Positions 51,053 to 60,570 of a stretch of DNA of 64,000 bases are shown here, piece after piece. The notes under the pieces are model-generated. The model saw only the letters and a list, made by a program, of their open reading frames with translations, was not told the DNA's origin and ran no database searches. The stretch comes from Mycobacterium montefiorense (lineage in GTDB: Bacteria > Actinomycetota > Actinomycetes > Mycobacteriales > Mycobacteriaceae). How positions within the stretch are numbered: the first letter of the stretch is position 1; every line of letters starts with the position of its first letter. The position numbers were made by a program, and so were the translations under genes. Location: assembly GCF_003112775.1 (NCBI RefSeq), contig NZ_BFCH01000007.1, positions 4,900 through 68,899 of the forward strand, in the 5' to 3' direction.

Positions 51053-52732
51053 TTACTCGACCCCGATCAGCAGGGCGTCGCCGCGGTGGCCGGTGCGGTA
51101 AGTCACCAGCTCGGTGCCCGGATGATGGTCGTGCACGTGCTTGTGCAGGACGGCGGTCACCGCAGCGGCGCCGTCGTCGATGCCGACACCGACCAGCACC
51201 GTCACCAGATCGCCGCCCGAAGCCAACAGCAGGTCGAGCAGGCCGATCGCCGCCCCCGCCGCGTCGGCGGCCACGATCAGCACCTCGTCACCCGCGATGC
51301 CCAGACCGTCGCCCGGCTGGCAGCGACCCGCCCAGGTCAACGCGCTCTCGGTGGCGATGCGTACCGATCCGTATCGCGCGCTGCCGGCGGCGCGCGCCAT
51401 CGTGTAGCCGTCGTCGACCGCCTGCCGGTCGGTTTCGTGCACGGCCAGCGCGGCCAGCCCCTGCACCATCGACCCCGTCGGTATCGGCACCACCTCGATG
51501 CCCCAGCCGATGGCCGCGGTGCAGCCGGCGACCAGTTCCTCGGCGGCCACGTAGCCGTTCGGCAGCACCATCACCTGCGCGGCACCGGCGTCGACGACGG
51601 CCCGCATCAGCTGGTGAGCGCTGATGGCGGTGGTCGGGTCGCCTGCCTCCGGGGCGGGCTGCAGGACCTGGGCGCCCTCGCCGGCGAACAGCTCCGCGGC
51701 GCCGTCCCCGTCGACGACCGCCAGCACCGCCCGTTCCTTGGTCCAACTGCCCGCGGGCAGCCCGGTGATCCCAGAACTCAGCGCCGAGATCACGATCTTG
51801 CTCAGCCGTCCGGCCGCCACGCCCGCTTCGACCGCGGCCCCGGCGTCATCGGTGTGCACGTGCACCGAGTAGCTGGCCTGGTTGGTGAACGGCGCGGCGG
51901 CGATGGCCACGGAGTCACCCAACTTCATCAGCCGGTTCCGCAGGGCGTTCGCGGCGGGCGGATTGCACCCGTCCAGCCGATACATCACCTCGAACTGCGG
52001 CGCCGGCCGCTTGGTCACATCCGTTGCGGGCTGCGCCCGCGGCGAGAGCTCATAGATGGTGCGGGCCGGCGCCTGCCCGATGACGGTCGAATGCAGCGCG
52101 TCCAGCAGCACCAGCAGACCCCGCCCGCCGGCGTCCACGGCACCGGCGTCCGCAAGAACGTCCAGCTGTTCAGGGGTTTTCTCCAGCGCGACAACGGCCG
52201 CGTCGCCGGCCGCGGTGATCGCCGAGGCCAGCCCGTCGCGCGCGCTGCCGTCGACGGCGTCGGCAGCGGCCCGCAGCACCGAGACGATGGTTCCCGAGAC
52301 TTCCTGGCCGCCCATCGAGCTGATCACCAGCTCGACGCCGCGATGCAACGCGGCCCCGAGCAGCACCGCGTCCAGCTGCGGCAGTTCACCGCCGGAATCG
52401 GCGGCCGCGGTCGCGGTGACGTCGGCGATGCCGCGCAGGATCTGCGACAGGATCACCCCGGAGTTGCCACGCGCACCGTTCAGCGCGCCCACCGACAGCG
52501 CCGAGGCGACCCGGGCAACGCATCCGGGGCCGCTGTCGGCACCGATCCCGGCGTTGGCCTCGGCCAGCGCGGAACGCATCGTGAACAGCATGTTTGCGCC
52601 GGTGTCGGAGTCTGCGACCGGGAACACGTTGAGGCGGTTGATCTCGTCGATGTGAGTGATCAGGTCGCTGACGGCGGCGTGCGCCCAGTCCCGCAGGGCC
52701 GGCGCGTCGAGCAGACGTTCCGGATTGCCCAC
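51053..52732 (-). CDS. DAK2-domain protein (YloV/FakA-like), intact
   Basis: A 559-residue protein with an N-terminal DAK2 kinase-like domain (NVFPVADSDTGANM, NGARGNSGVILSQ, GRGLLVLLDAL) and a C-terminal DegV/EDD-linked region (SVHVHTDDAG, VVDGDG, LPNGYV). FakA is the ATP-binding subunit of fatty acid kinase in Firmicutes; the actinobacterial role is unclear. GTG at 52732 is selected because GAGGAGG lies eight bases before it; the longer frame is not supported. In M. tuberculosis I recall two genes, Rv2974c and Rv2975c, so a single uninterrupted gene here suggests that pair arose by a split. Confidence 0.88.
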   Translation of the reverse strand: MGNPERLLDAPALRDWAHAAVSDLITHIDEINRLNVFPVADSDTGANMLFTMRSALAEANAGIGADSGPGCVARVASALSVGALNGARGNSGVILSQILRGIADVTATAAADSGGELPQLDAVLLGAALHRGVELVISSMGGQEVSGTIVSVLRAAADAVDGSARDGLASAITAAGDAAVVALEKTPEQLDVLADAGAVDAGGRGLLVLLDALHSTVIGQAPARTIYELSPRAQPATDVTKRPAPQFEVMYRLDGCNPPAANALRNRLMKLGDSVAIAAAPFTNQASYSVHVHTDDAGAAVEAGVAAGRLSKIVISALSSGITGLPAGSWTKERAVLAVVDGDGAAELFAGEGAQVLQPAPEAGDPTTAISAHQLMRAVVDAGAAQVMVLPNGYVAAEELVAGCTAAIGWGIEVVPIPTGSMVQGLAALAVHETDRQAVDDGYTMARAAGSARYGSVRIATESALTWAGRCQPGDGLGIAGDEVLIVAADAAGAAIGLLDLLLASGGDLVTVLVGVGIDDGAAAVTAVLHKHVHDHHPGTELVTYRTGHRGDALLIGVE

Positions 52733-52911
52733 TTGACCCACCTCCTCGCAGCCAGCGGCCGGCGGGCGCCAGCGTAGCGCGGCGATGACGCACGTGGCGG
52801 CTGCCCGCGAGCCACCCCTTGCCGGCAAGGGCTGACCGGCCTATTGAGCCTAGCCAGCGACAGCGACAGGATCAGAGGTGCGCCGCCGTCAGTTGTGGAT
52901 CGTTTTGGTGG

Positions 52912-52939
52912 TTGCCCACCTCAGTCGGTATCCTAAACT
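52912..52939 (+). promoter_or_regulatory. Candidate promoter of rpmB
   Basis: TTGCCC (52912-52917) and TAAACT (52934-52939) are spaced 16 bases apart, resembling a sigma-A promoter, about 60 bases before the rpmB ATG. The gene is preceded by GAGGAG. Confidence 0.5.
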
Positions 52940-52999
52940 GTCGCGGCGCGTCTCGACCTTATCCGTGCCGGACCCCCGAACATTTGAGGAGCTACAACG

Positions 53000-53194
53000 A
53001 TGGCCGCTGTGTGCGATATCTGCGGGAAAGGCCCCGGCTTCGGTAAGTCGGTGTCGCACTCCCACCGCCGCACCAGCCGGCGCTGGGACCCCAACGTTCA
53101 GGTTGTGCACGTCGTGTCTCGTCCCGGCGGCAACAAGAAGCGCGTCAACGCCTGCGCGTCCTGCATCAAGGCCGGCAAGGTCGTCCGGGGCTAG
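53000..53194 (+). CDS. rpmB: 50S ribosomal protein L28, zinc-binding (C+) form
   Basis: A 64-residue ribosomal protein beginning [15 protein letters not shown]. Two cysteine pairs, CDIC (Cys5, Cys8) and CASC (Cys52, Cys55), make the zinc-ribbon form of L28. Zinc-starved mycobacteria replace such proteins with cysteine-free paralogues under Zur control; no such paralogue is in this window. The start has a GAGGAG site and its own candidate promoter. It is divergent from the DAK2 gene. Confidence 0.95.
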   Translation: MAAVCDICGKGPGFGKSVSHSHRRTSRRWDPNVQVVHVVSRPGGNKKRVNACASCIKAGKVVRG

Positions 53195-53214
53195 TCCGGG
53201 GCCAGCGGCCGCGG

Positions 53215-54036
53215 CTACATCACGATGTGCCCGGCGTCGACAGGTATCGACACACCGGTCACGTAGCGCGCCCGGGGACCGACCAGCCACAGCACCGCTT
53301 CCGTCACGTCCTGCGGTTCGACCAACGGCACGTCGGGCAACAGCATCTGGGCGACCGCGGGGTTCGGATTCTCCAGCATCCGGTTCACCACGAAGTCGTT
53401 GATGATCATCGGTGTGGCGACACCGCTCGGGTGCACCGAGTTGACCCGAATCTTGTGTGGCGCATACGCATTGGCGGCCGAACGCATTAGCCCCACCACG
53501 CCGTGCTTGGATGCGGCGTAGGCGAACATTGCGGCGCTGCCGTCGCCGCCCCGACCGGTCAGGCCCTGCGACGAACTGACCAGCACGATCGACCCGCCCC
53601 GGCCCTTGCGGACGATCGACGGCACCGTCGCCAGCAGCGTGTGCCAGACCCCCTTGAGATTGGTGTCGACGATCGAGTTGAACACCGGCTCGGAATGGAT
53701 TTCCGGGTCGCCGATCGCCACCACTCCGGCGTTCGCGATGACGATATCGACCTCCCCGAGATCGTCGATGCCGCTTTGCACCGCCGCTTCCAATTGGGGC
53801 AGGTCGCGGACGTCGGCGACGACGGTCACGGCCTTGCGACCTGCGGCTTCGACCAGCCGTGCGGTCTCGTCGAGATCCGACTTGCTCCCCAGCGGGTAGG
53901 GAATCGCGTCGATGTCGGCGCAGATGTCCACGGCGATGATGTCGGCGCCCTGTTCGGCGAGCGCCACGGCGTGGCTGCGGCCCTGGCCGCGCGCTGCACC
54001 GGTGATGACGGCGACCGAGTTGTCGAGTTCACCCAT
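53215..54036 (-). CDS. Mycofactocin-type short-chain dehydrogenase/reductase
   Basis: A 273-residue SDR with the cofactor motif TGAARGQGRSHAVALAEQGADI and the catalytic Ser and Tyr-x3-Lys (LVSSSQG, YAASK). The GQGRSHA segment, the IDAIPYPLGSKSDLDET insertion and the PSGVATPMI loop are hallmarks of the SDR subfamily that depends on mycofactocin and keeps its NAD tightly bound. The substrate is probably an alcohol or ketone. It is two bases downstream of a second SDR on the same strand. Confidence 0.9.
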   Translation of the reverse strand: MGELDNSVAVITGAARGQGRSHAVALAEQGADIIAVDICADIDAIPYPLGSKSDLDETARLVEAAGRKAVTVVADVRDLPQLEAAVQSGIDDLGEVDIVIANAGVVAIGDPEIHSEPVFNSIVDTNLKGVWHTLLATVPSIVRKGRGGSIVLVSSSQGLTGRGGDGSAAMFAYAASKHGVVGLMRSAANAYAPHKIRVNSVHPSGVATPMIINDFVVNRMLENPNPAVAQMLLPDVPLVEPQDVTEAVLWLVGPRARYVTGVSIPVDAGHIVM

Positions 54037-54038
54037 GG

Positions 54039-54929
54039 CTATACCTCCAGCGTTGTCCCGGTCTGTTCTTCGGCGAAGGCCACCAGCCGGGCGGCCGCGT
54101 CATAGTCGCACGCCAGCGGTGTGCGACCGATCATGGCCGGCTCGCCGCGCAGGCCAAGCCTGCCGCTGACGCCTACGAAGCTGCCCGGCGGAACCGGCTC
54201 GCTGATGCAGTACAAGGTCGGCGCCGCACCTTCGTCGATGTCGTTGGCCAGCCGGTCGGCCACCACCGTGACGGCTTTGTGGGCCAGCGACATCAGCGGT
54301 GCGTCCGAGAGATTGGACAGGTTCGAGGCCACCCACCCCGGGTAGGTGAGTTGGCTGACGATCGGCGATCCCGCGGCGCGCAGCCGGCGGTCCAGCTCGA
54401 GCCCCCACAGCATCACCGCGAGCTTCGACATGGCATAGCTACCGAGCCTCGTCCACTTGTTGCGGCGCAGGTGCAGGTCGTCGAGTCGCAGGGTGGCCGA
54501 CTTGTGCGCATCGGAGCCGACGTTGATGATCTGCGAACGCACCCGCGGCAACAGCAGATTGGTCAGCGCGAACGGTCCCAGCAGGTTGGTGCCCAGCGTC
54601 ATCTCGAAGCCGTCTACGGTGTCGGTGCGTCGATCGGTGAGCGTGCCGGCGTTATTGATCAGGATGTCGATATCGCCGTCCACCTGATCGGGAAAGGCTC
54701 GCACCGACGACTGGTCGGCGAGATCGAGTTTGACCACCGATGTCGAGCCACCCATCTGTTCGGCCCGTTGCTTGCCAAGGTCGGTGTTGCGTACAGCCAG
54801 GATCACCTGGGCGCCGGCTTTGACCAGCGCTTGCGCGGTGCCCAGCCCAACGCCGTTGGTGGCTCCGGTCACGATGACCCGCTTGCCGGTCAAGTTGCCG
54901 AGGCGGCTCGGCGTCCAAGGTAACGTCAC
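54039..54929 (-). CDS. Short-chain dehydrogenase/reductase, retinol dehydrogenase-like
   Basis: A 296-residue SDR with cofactor motif TGATNGVGLGTAQAL, NNAG and catalytic YAMSK. The N-terminal LGNLTGKRVIVTGATNG and the C-terminal YPGWVASNL resemble the oxidoreductases often called retinol dehydrogenase-like or protochlorophyllide reductase-like in mycobacteria; the real substrate cannot be named. It is the first gene of a two-gene minus-strand unit and is divergent from the NTF2-like gene with an 84-bp gap. Confidence 0.88.
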   Translation of the reverse strand: MTLPWTPSRLGNLTGKRVIVTGATNGVGLGTAQALVKAGAQVILAVRNTDLGKQRAEQMGGSTSVVKLDLADQSSVRAFPDQVDGDIDILINNAGTLTDRRTDTVDGFEMTLGTNLLGPFALTNLLLPRVRSQIINVGSDAHKSATLRLDDLHLRRNKWTRLGSYAMSKLAVMLWGLELDRRLRAAGSPIVSQLTYPGWVASNLSNLSDAPLMSLAHKAVTVVADRLANDIDEGAAPTLYCISEPVPPGSFVGVSGRLGLRGEPAMIGRTPLACDYDAAARLVAFAEEQTGTTLEV

Positions 54930-55013
54930 GGCGACTAAGAGTAATGGGCGGTTCTATGTAAGTTGGGTCAGTTCTGCCAACATGGTCTGCAAACGGCACA
55001 GGAGTGGCTTGGC

Positions 55014-55457
55014 ATGAGTGACAGCGCGCGAGAAATCACCAACCTGATCTACACCTACGCCGAGCTCCTCGACGGTGGTGACCTGGACGGGGTTGCCGGG
55101 CTTTTCGAACATGGCCGCATCTGCGGCATGGAAGATGGTCCGCCGGAGACGGTGTTCGAGGGATCCGCCCGGGTGCGGCAGATGTACGACATGGCCACCC
55201 GCATCTACGACGACGGCACCCCGAAGACCAAGCACAACACCAGCAATGTGCAGCTCCACATCGACGACGGCGCGGGGACCGCACGCAGCACGTCCTACTA
55301 CTGCGTCACGCAGGCCACCCCGGATCTTCCGCTGCAAGTGATCGTCACTGGGCATTACAAAGACACTTTTCACCGGGTGGACGGCGCCTGGTGGTTCGAC
55401 AGCCGCATCATGTTCGTCGACCAGCTCGGCGATGTCAGCCAGCACCTGAAGTTCTGA
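55014..55457 (+). CDS. NTF2-like/SnoaL-like protein
   Basis: A 147-residue protein with the cone-shaped NTF2/SnoaL fold typical of small isomerases, dehydratases and non-catalytic subunits. Visible features are ITNLIYTYAELLDGGDLDGVAGLF at the N-terminus, a middle region HNTSNVQLHID, and WWFDSRIMFVDQLGD at the end. ATG at 55014 is selected because AGGAG lies nine bases upstream; an earlier in-frame ATG has no ribosome site. It starts a plus-strand run with the sulfotransferase gene four bases after its stop. Confidence 0.85.
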   Translation: MSDSAREITNLIYTYAELLDGGDLDGVAGLFEHGRICGMEDGPPETVFEGSARVRQMYDMATRIYDDGTPKTKHNTSNVQLHIDDGAGTARSTSYYCVTQATPDLPLQVIVTGHYKDTFHRVDGAWWFDSRIMFVDQLGDVSQHLKF

Positions 55458-55461
55458 ACGC

Positions 55462-56679
55462 GTGGCAGCCTCGAGCGCTTTTGACTTAGCCGCGGTGCAG
55501 GCCGACGCGCAGCGCAAGGAGACCCTGACCGATTGGGGCCCCGGCGAATTCGAGGGTCCACTGCAGGTGTTGCTGGACGACTACGCGCGGGCCGACCTGA
55601 ACGCCATCGGGCTGCACATCCTGAGCTCGGGCATCGTGCACAGCCTGCGCATGCGGCTTCGCACCCAGGAGTGGATCCGCCGCCACCCGGAGATCCTCGA
55701 GGAGCGGGTCGCCGCGCCAATCGTCGTCGTCGGGATGATGCGCAGCGGCACCACGCTGCTGCAACGACTGCTGGCCGCCGACCCGCGCTTCATCTGCGCC
55801 TACGGGTGGGAGGTCGTCGAGGTCGCGCCCAAGCTCGACTATCGGTTCAGCGATGTCGTCGATCCGCGCATCCCGATCAGCCGAGCGCGCGAAACGAAAA
55901 CCCGTGAGCTGGCGCCGGATCTGTTCGCCATCCACCCGATGTACGCAGGAGAAGCCGAGGAAGAAATCGTTTTCCTGGCTGACGCGTTTTTGTCCCATGT
56001 CCCCGAATCAGGAGCCCACCTTCCGCATTACCGGTCCTGGCTCGACGAGCAGGACTTCTCCCCCGCCTACGAACACCTGCACCGCATGTTGCAATTCGTT
56101 CAGTGGCAAAAGCGGCAACGTTGTTCGGGGGGCGGACTCCAAGCACCGCGCTGGGTGCTGAAATCGCCTGCGCACCTGGGCTATCTGGACAAGCTGGCAG
56201 CACGGTTTCCCGGCCTGCACGTGGTGCACATGCATCGCGACCCGCGCACCACGATCGCCTCGGGCGCCAGTCTGAACGCCACGCTGCACGCGATGCACGC
56301 CGACACCGTCGACGTACACCGGGTCGGCGCGCAGTGGCTGGCGCGGATGGGCTGGACCAACGACCGGGCCATGTCGGCTCGCGACGGGTGGGCCCGCCAA
56401 ACCGGTGGCGAGGCCACAGTGGTCACCGACATCGGATACGACGAGGCGGTGGCCGATCCGATCGGGCAGGTGGCCCGCGTCTACGACGCCATTGGCCTGC
56501 CGCTGATAGATGCCGCCGAGGACGCGATGCGGCGCTGGCTGCACGAGCGTCCCCGCGAGGCGGCCCGCCCGCCCTACGGACTGGACAACTACGGTCTGCT
56601 TCCCGAACAGGTCGACGAGCGATTCGCTTTGTACAACAAGCGCTTTGAACAGCACATCGGAGGAACAGCACATGCCTGA
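55462..56679 (+). CDS. Sulfotransferase family protein (PAPS-dependent type)
   Basis: A 405-residue cytosolic sulfotransferase-family protein. The 5'-phosphosulfate loop is PIVVVGMMRSGTTLLQRLL near residue 86-104, and the 3'-phosphate motif is VVHMHRDPRTTIASGASLN near 255. WVLKSPAHL and RWLHERPREA are also family features. The acceptor is unknown; mycobacterial relatives include enzymes for sulfated glycolipids or sterols. It starts with GTG at 55462 and overlaps the next gene by eight bases. Confidence 0.86.
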   Translation: MAASSAFDLAAVQADAQRKETLTDWGPGEFEGPLQVLLDDYARADLNAIGLHILSSGIVHSLRMRLRTQEWIRRHPEILEERVAAPIVVVGMMRSGTTLLQRLLAADPRFICAYGWEVVEVAPKLDYRFSDVVDPRIPISRARETKTRELAPDLFAIHPMYAGEAEEEIVFLADAFLSHVPESGAHLPHYRSWLDEQDFSPAYEHLHRMLQFVQWQKRQRCSGGGLQAPRWVLKSPAHLGYLDKLAARFPGLHVVHMHRDPRTTIASGASLNATLHAMHADTVDVHRVGAQWLARMGWTNDRAMSARDGWARQTGGEATVVTDIGYDEAVADPIGQVARVYDAIGLPLIDAAEDAMRRWLHERPREAARPPYGLDNYGLLPEQVDERFALYNKRFEQHIGGTAHA

Positions 56680-57919
56680 CGATCCAGTCTCGACCGCATC
56701 CCAGCGCGAACAAGAGCTGGCCGCCCTCGACCTGATCGAGCATCCGACCGTCAAAGCCGCCTACCGCAGCGTGGCGCAGACCTGGCTGGGCCGCGCCAAG
56801 GCATCCGATGCGATGCGCGAGCGGTTCGACGATTCATTCGCCGAGGTGATGTTCTCCGCGGCGGTGTGGTCGTCCAATCAGGACAAGCTGCGGCCCAAGG
56901 TCAGCTGCATCACCCGGCTCGCCCACCCGGTGGAAGGCCGAAACATTCCCGGATCACGTTGGGGCATTGACAATCCCGACAGCGTGTACCGGGTGATCCC
57001 GATCTCGGGAGACGAGCGCTACGAGATCCACGGCCGGGTCGGCGAGCACCGCATGACCGAGAACTACTTCACGCTGTGGGATGCGAACATGGGCACCGTC
57101 AACGTGCTCAACGGTCGCACCATGGTGGTCGACTCCGACGGCAGCTACACCATCACCGTCGACGCCGAGCCCGCCAACGGGCGACCCAATCACGTGCAGG
57201 CTTCTGCGGCGGCCCACGAGTTCTACATCCGTGACGTGCTGCTGGACTGGGGCCGCGACGACCCCAATCATATTGAGGCGCAACGGCTTGGCGGCCATCC
57301 CGCAACGCCCGCGCGCACCCTCGACGAGCAGGCCGAGGCCACCGCCGCGATGATGGATTACTTCGCCAACTTCACCGGCAAGCTCAGCCACGGCGTGTAC
57401 AAGATGCCCGCCAACCAGTTCAACCTGGCGTGGTCGGCCGACAAAGTCGGCGCGATGCGCAACCAGGTCTATGTGATGGGCCGCTTCGAGCTCGAGCCCG
57501 ACGAAGCGTTCGTGGTCGACCTCAGCGACGGCGGCGCCGAATACTTCACCGTTCCGCTGAGCAATATCTGGGGCACCACACTCGATCTCGTCGACCGCAC
57601 CGGCAGCCTCAACAAGGCGCAGTCGGTCGCCGGCGAGGACGGCACGTACACCTACGTGATCTCGCCCGTCGATCCCGGCGTGGCGAACTGGATCGACTCC
57701 GATGGCCTGCGGGAGGCCATCTTGACCCTGCGCATGGCGGAGTTCGGCGAGACCGGTCCGCGTGCAGACCTTGGCGCGCGCGGCCGGGTGATCAAACTCG
57801 ACCGGCTCGACGCCGAGGTGCCGCACCTGCCGCGGGTGAGCGCCCAGGAGCGCGCCGCACAACTGGCCGACCGGCGCAAAGCCTATCTGCGCCGGCTACC
57901 GGAAGGGACGATCTGTTGA
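56672..57919 (+). CDS. DUF1214-domain protein
   Basis: A 415-residue protein with a C-terminal DUF1214 domain. Recognisable segments include PNHVQASAAAHEFYIRDVLLDWG, then VDLSDGGAEYFTVPLSNIWGTTLD and the end motif AYLRRLPEGTIC. The function is unknown; DUF1214 proteins often travel with steroid or aromatic degradation genes. The frame is open upstream, but ATG at 56672 has CGGAGGA at a proper distance. The gene is coupled to both neighbours (8-base overlap 5', TGATG overlap 3'). Confidence 0.84.
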   Translation: MPDDPVSTASQREQELAALDLIEHPTVKAAYRSVAQTWLGRAKASDAMRERFDDSFAEVMFSAAVWSSNQDKLRPKVSCITRLAHPVEGRNIPGSRWGIDNPDSVYRVIPISGDERYEIHGRVGEHRMTENYFTLWDANMGTVNVLNGRTMVVDSDGSYTITVDAEPANGRPNHVQASAAAHEFYIRDVLLDWGRDDPNHIEAQRLGGHPATPARTLDEQAEATAAMMDYFANFTGKLSHGVYKMPANQFNLAWSADKVGAMRNQVYVMGRFELEPDEAFVVDLSDGGAEYFTVPLSNIWGTTLDLVDRTGSLNKAQSVAGEDGTYTYVISPVDPGVANWIDSDGLREAILTLRMAEFGETGPRADLGARGRVIKLDRLDAEVPHLPRVSAQERAAQLADRRKAYLRRLPEGTIC

Positions 57920-58749
57920 TGTCGCGCTGGCTGATCACCGGCTGTTCCACCGGCTTCGGCCGCGAAATCGCCCGCGTCGCCTTAACAGCCGGCCACAGCG
58001 TGGTGGTGACCGCGCGGCGGGCCGAAGCGGTGACCGATCTCACCGACGAATTCGGGGAACGAGCCGTGGCCGTGGCCCTCGACGTGACCGATGCCGACCA
58101 GATCGCGGCGGCGGTGACGGTGGCTGACCAGGCGTTCGGCGGTATCGACGTCCTGGTCAACAACGCCGGTCACGGTTACCTGTCTTCGGTGGAAGAGGGC
58201 GAGGACGCCGAGGTTCGAAAGTTGTTCGACGTCAACTACTTCGGGTCCGTCGACATGATCAAGGCGGTGCTGCCCGCGATGCGGGCGCGCGGATCGGGGC
58301 ACATCATCAATATCTCCTCGATGACCGGTCTGGTGGCAAACCCGCCCAACGCCTATTACTCGTCGACCAAGTTCGCGCTCGAAGCGGTGACCGAGGCGCT
58401 GGCCACCGAGGTGCGACCCCTGGGCATCAAGGTGACCGCCATCGAGCCGGGAGCCTTTCGTACCGATTGGGCAACCCGGTCGATGAAGGAATCGGGCAGC
58501 CCGATTGCCGCCTACGCCGACGTGGCAGCACGCAAGGACCTGATCAAGCAATTCGCCGATCACCTGCCGGGCGACCCACGCAAGGTGGCCGAGGCGGTGC
58601 TGATGGTGACCACGCTCCACGACCCACCGCTGCGGCTACTGCTGGGCCGCGACGTGCTGAAGGCCATGCGCGACAAGATCACAGCGATGTCGGCCTCGAT
58701 CGAGGAGTGGAAGGCCGTCACCAAGGACGTGAACTTCCCGGAGTCGTGA
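57919..58749 (+). CDS. Short-chain dehydrogenase/reductase
   Basis: A 276-residue classical SDR with TGCSTGFGREIARVAL as cofactor loop, NNAGHG, catalytic Ser (ISSM) and YSSTK. The substrate is unknown. Its ATG overlaps the DUF1214 stop as TGATG, so the four plus-strand genes from 55014 form one operon. It converges with ung with an 8-bp gap. Confidence 0.9.
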   Translation: MSRWLITGCSTGFGREIARVALTAGHSVVVTARRAEAVTDLTDEFGERAVAVALDVTDADQIAAAVTVADQAFGGIDVLVNNAGHGYLSSVEEGEDAEVRKLFDVNYFGSVDMIKAVLPAMRARGSGHIINISSMTGLVANPPNAYYSSTKFALEAVTEALATEVRPLGIKVTAIEPGAFRTDWATRSMKESGSPIAAYADVAARKDLIKQFADHLPGDPRKVAEAVLMVTTLHDPPLRLLLGRDVLKAMRDKITAMSASIEEWKAVTKDVNFPES

Positions 58750-58757
58750 GCGCCGGC

Positions 58758-59441
58758 CTACGGCAGCTGCCAGTCGACCGGGTCGGCTCCCATCCCGGCG
58801 AGTAGTTCGTTGGCGCGGCTGAACGGGCGCGAGCCGAAGAATCCCCGCGACGCAGACAGCGGCGAGGGGTGCGGCGACTCGATCGCCACGCAGTTGCCCT
58901 CCGCCAGCACCGGTTTGAGCGTCGACGCGTCGCGACCCCACAGGATCGCCACCATCGGCCGCGACCGCCCCACCAGCGCACGGATGGCACACTCGGTGAT
59001 CGCTTCCCAGCCCTTGCCGCGATGCGACGCCGGGTTGCTCGGACGAACCGTCAGGACCCTGTTCAACAGCAGCACGCCGCGTTGCGCCCAGGGCGTCAGA
59101 TCGCCGCACGACGGCTGCGGGTGCCCCAGGTCGGCGGAGTATTCGTCGAAGATATTGGACAGACTGCGCGGCAGCGGACGCACCTCGGGAGCCACCGAGA
59201 AGCTCAGGCCCACAGCATGCCCCGGTGTCGGGTAGGGGTCTTGCCCGACGATCAGCACCCGCACCTGGTCGAATGGAAAAGTGAAGGCGCGCAACACGTT
59301 CTGCCCGGCCGGTAGGTATTTGCGGCCCGCCGCGATCTCGGCTCGCAGAAACTCCCCCATCTGGGTCACCTGTTCGGCCACCGGCTCCAGCGCAGCCGCC
59401 CAGCCCTGCTCGACGAGTTCACCCAACGGACGTGCGGTCAC
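58758..59441 (-). CDS. ung: Uracil-DNA glycosylase (family 1)
   Basis: A 227-residue base-excision repair enzyme that removes uracil from DNA. The catalytic water-activating motif [14 protein letters not shown] and the second motif [14 protein letters not shown] (HPSPLS) are intact, with LLLNRVLTV between them. Length equals that of the M. tuberculosis enzyme. It is 9 bases downstream of thiL on the same strand, as in M. tuberculosis. Confidence 0.97.
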   Translation of the reverse strand: MTARPLGELVEQGWAAALEPVAEQVTQMGEFLRAEIAAGRKYLPAGQNVLRAFTFPFDQVRVLIVGQDPYPTPGHAVGLSFSVAPEVRPLPRSLSNIFDEYSADLGHPQPSCGDLTPWAQRGVLLLNRVLTVRPSNPASHRGKGWEAITECAIRALVGRSRPMVAILWGRDASTLKPVLAEGNCVAIESPHPSPLSASRGFFGSRPFSRANELLAGMGADPVDWQLP

Positions 59442-59450
59442 CGCGCAACC

Positions 59451-60419
59451 CTAACCCTCGAACGACTGCCAGCCCGCGTACCCCTGCCAGTCGGCGCCGT
59501 CGACGAGCACCCGGGCCGGCCCGTCGAGCACTTGACCTATGACGCGCCACCCGGATGGCACCGGGCCGGTGAAACAGGCCACCAGCGCGTGGTCTTCACC
59601 ACCGCCCAGCACCCACGACCACGGATCGGCACCGACCGCCGCCGCGGCCGCGCCCAGCGCGTCGCGATCGGGAGCCAGCGCCGCGGTGGACAGGTCGATA
59701 CCGACACCGGACGCCTCGGCGACGTGCCGCAGGTCGGCGACCAGACCGTCGGAGATGTCGATCATCGCCTGAGCACCCGCCCCCGCGGCCACCGCACCCT
59801 GACCGTAGGGCGGCTCGGGCACCAGATGGCGGGCGCGCAGTTCGTCGAACCCGCCAATCCCCTTGTCCCACAGCGAGTATCCGGCAGCAGAGCGGCCCAG
59901 TTCGCCGGCGACGGCAAGCACTGCGCCGGCTTTCGCGCCGGAACGCAACACCGGCGCCCTACCGCCCAAGTCGCCCAGCACCGCCACCGACAACACCCAT
60001 AGCGGGGAGCTGACCAGGTCGCCGCCGACGATGCCGGCGCCGAGTCGCGCTGCCTCATACCACATTCCGTCGACCAAAGCGTCCGCGTCCGCCGTCGGCG
60101 TATCGGCCGGTGCGCCGAAGCCGACCACGAATGCGGTGGCCTGTGCGCCCATCGCCTCGATGTCCGCGGCGTTCTGCGCAATCGCCTTGCGGCCGACGTC
60201 GCGGGGCGCCGACCAGTCCAACCGGAAATGCCGGCCGGCCACCAGCATGTCGGTCGACACCACGGTGCGGCCGTCGTCGAACGACACCACCGCCGCGTCG
60301 TCGCCGGGCCCCAGCAGCACGGCATCGGGCTGCGCGCGCCCGCGGACCAGCCGGTCGATGACGGCGAATTCACCGAGCTGCCCTAAGGTGGGCGACTCCC
60401 CGGCTACTTCTTCGCGCAT
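59451..60419 (-). CDS. thiL: Thiamine-monophosphate kinase
   Basis: A 322-residue AIR synthase-like kinase that phosphorylates thiamine monophosphate to the pyrophosphate cofactor. Motifs visible are LLGPGDDAAVV, STDMLVAGRHF, KAIAQNAADIEAMGA and IDISDGLVADLRH with GGGEDHALVA. ATG at 60419 is used; the frame runs further upstream, but the family start is EVAGESPTLGQLGEFAVIDRL. Confidence 0.95.
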   Translation of the reverse strand: MREEVAGESPTLGQLGEFAVIDRLVRGRAQPDAVLLGPGDDAAVVSFDDGRTVVSTDMLVAGRHFRLDWSAPRDVGRKAIAQNAADIEAMGAQATAFVVGFGAPADTPTADADALVDGMWYEAARLGAGIVGGDLVSSPLWVLSVAVLGDLGGRAPVLRSGAKAGAVLAVAGELGRSAAGYSLWDKGIGGFDELRARHLVPEPPYGQGAVAAGAGAQAMIDISDGLVADLRHVAEASGVGIDLSTAALAPDRDALGAAAAAVGADPWSWVLGGGEDHALVACFTGPVPSGWRVIGQVLDGPARVLVDGADWQGYAGWQSFEG

Positions 60420-60570
60420 GTCACCTCCTCGGGCGGCTCGGGGACCTAAGGCCCTCGTACCATGGTCCGACCTGCGGTAAGTTTGGTCCCTGCCCGCGCA
60501 AGCGGACGGCGCCAGTGTATGAGATGGGAGGTGCCCGGGTGGTCGATGCTGTTGCGTCGATGTCCGGGCG

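Noticed and set aside
51086..52777. A 563-codon plus-strand frame opposite the DAK2-domain gene
   Set aside because: Composition is Gly/Arg/His-rich with no family features, while the minus strand carries clear DAK2 motifs.
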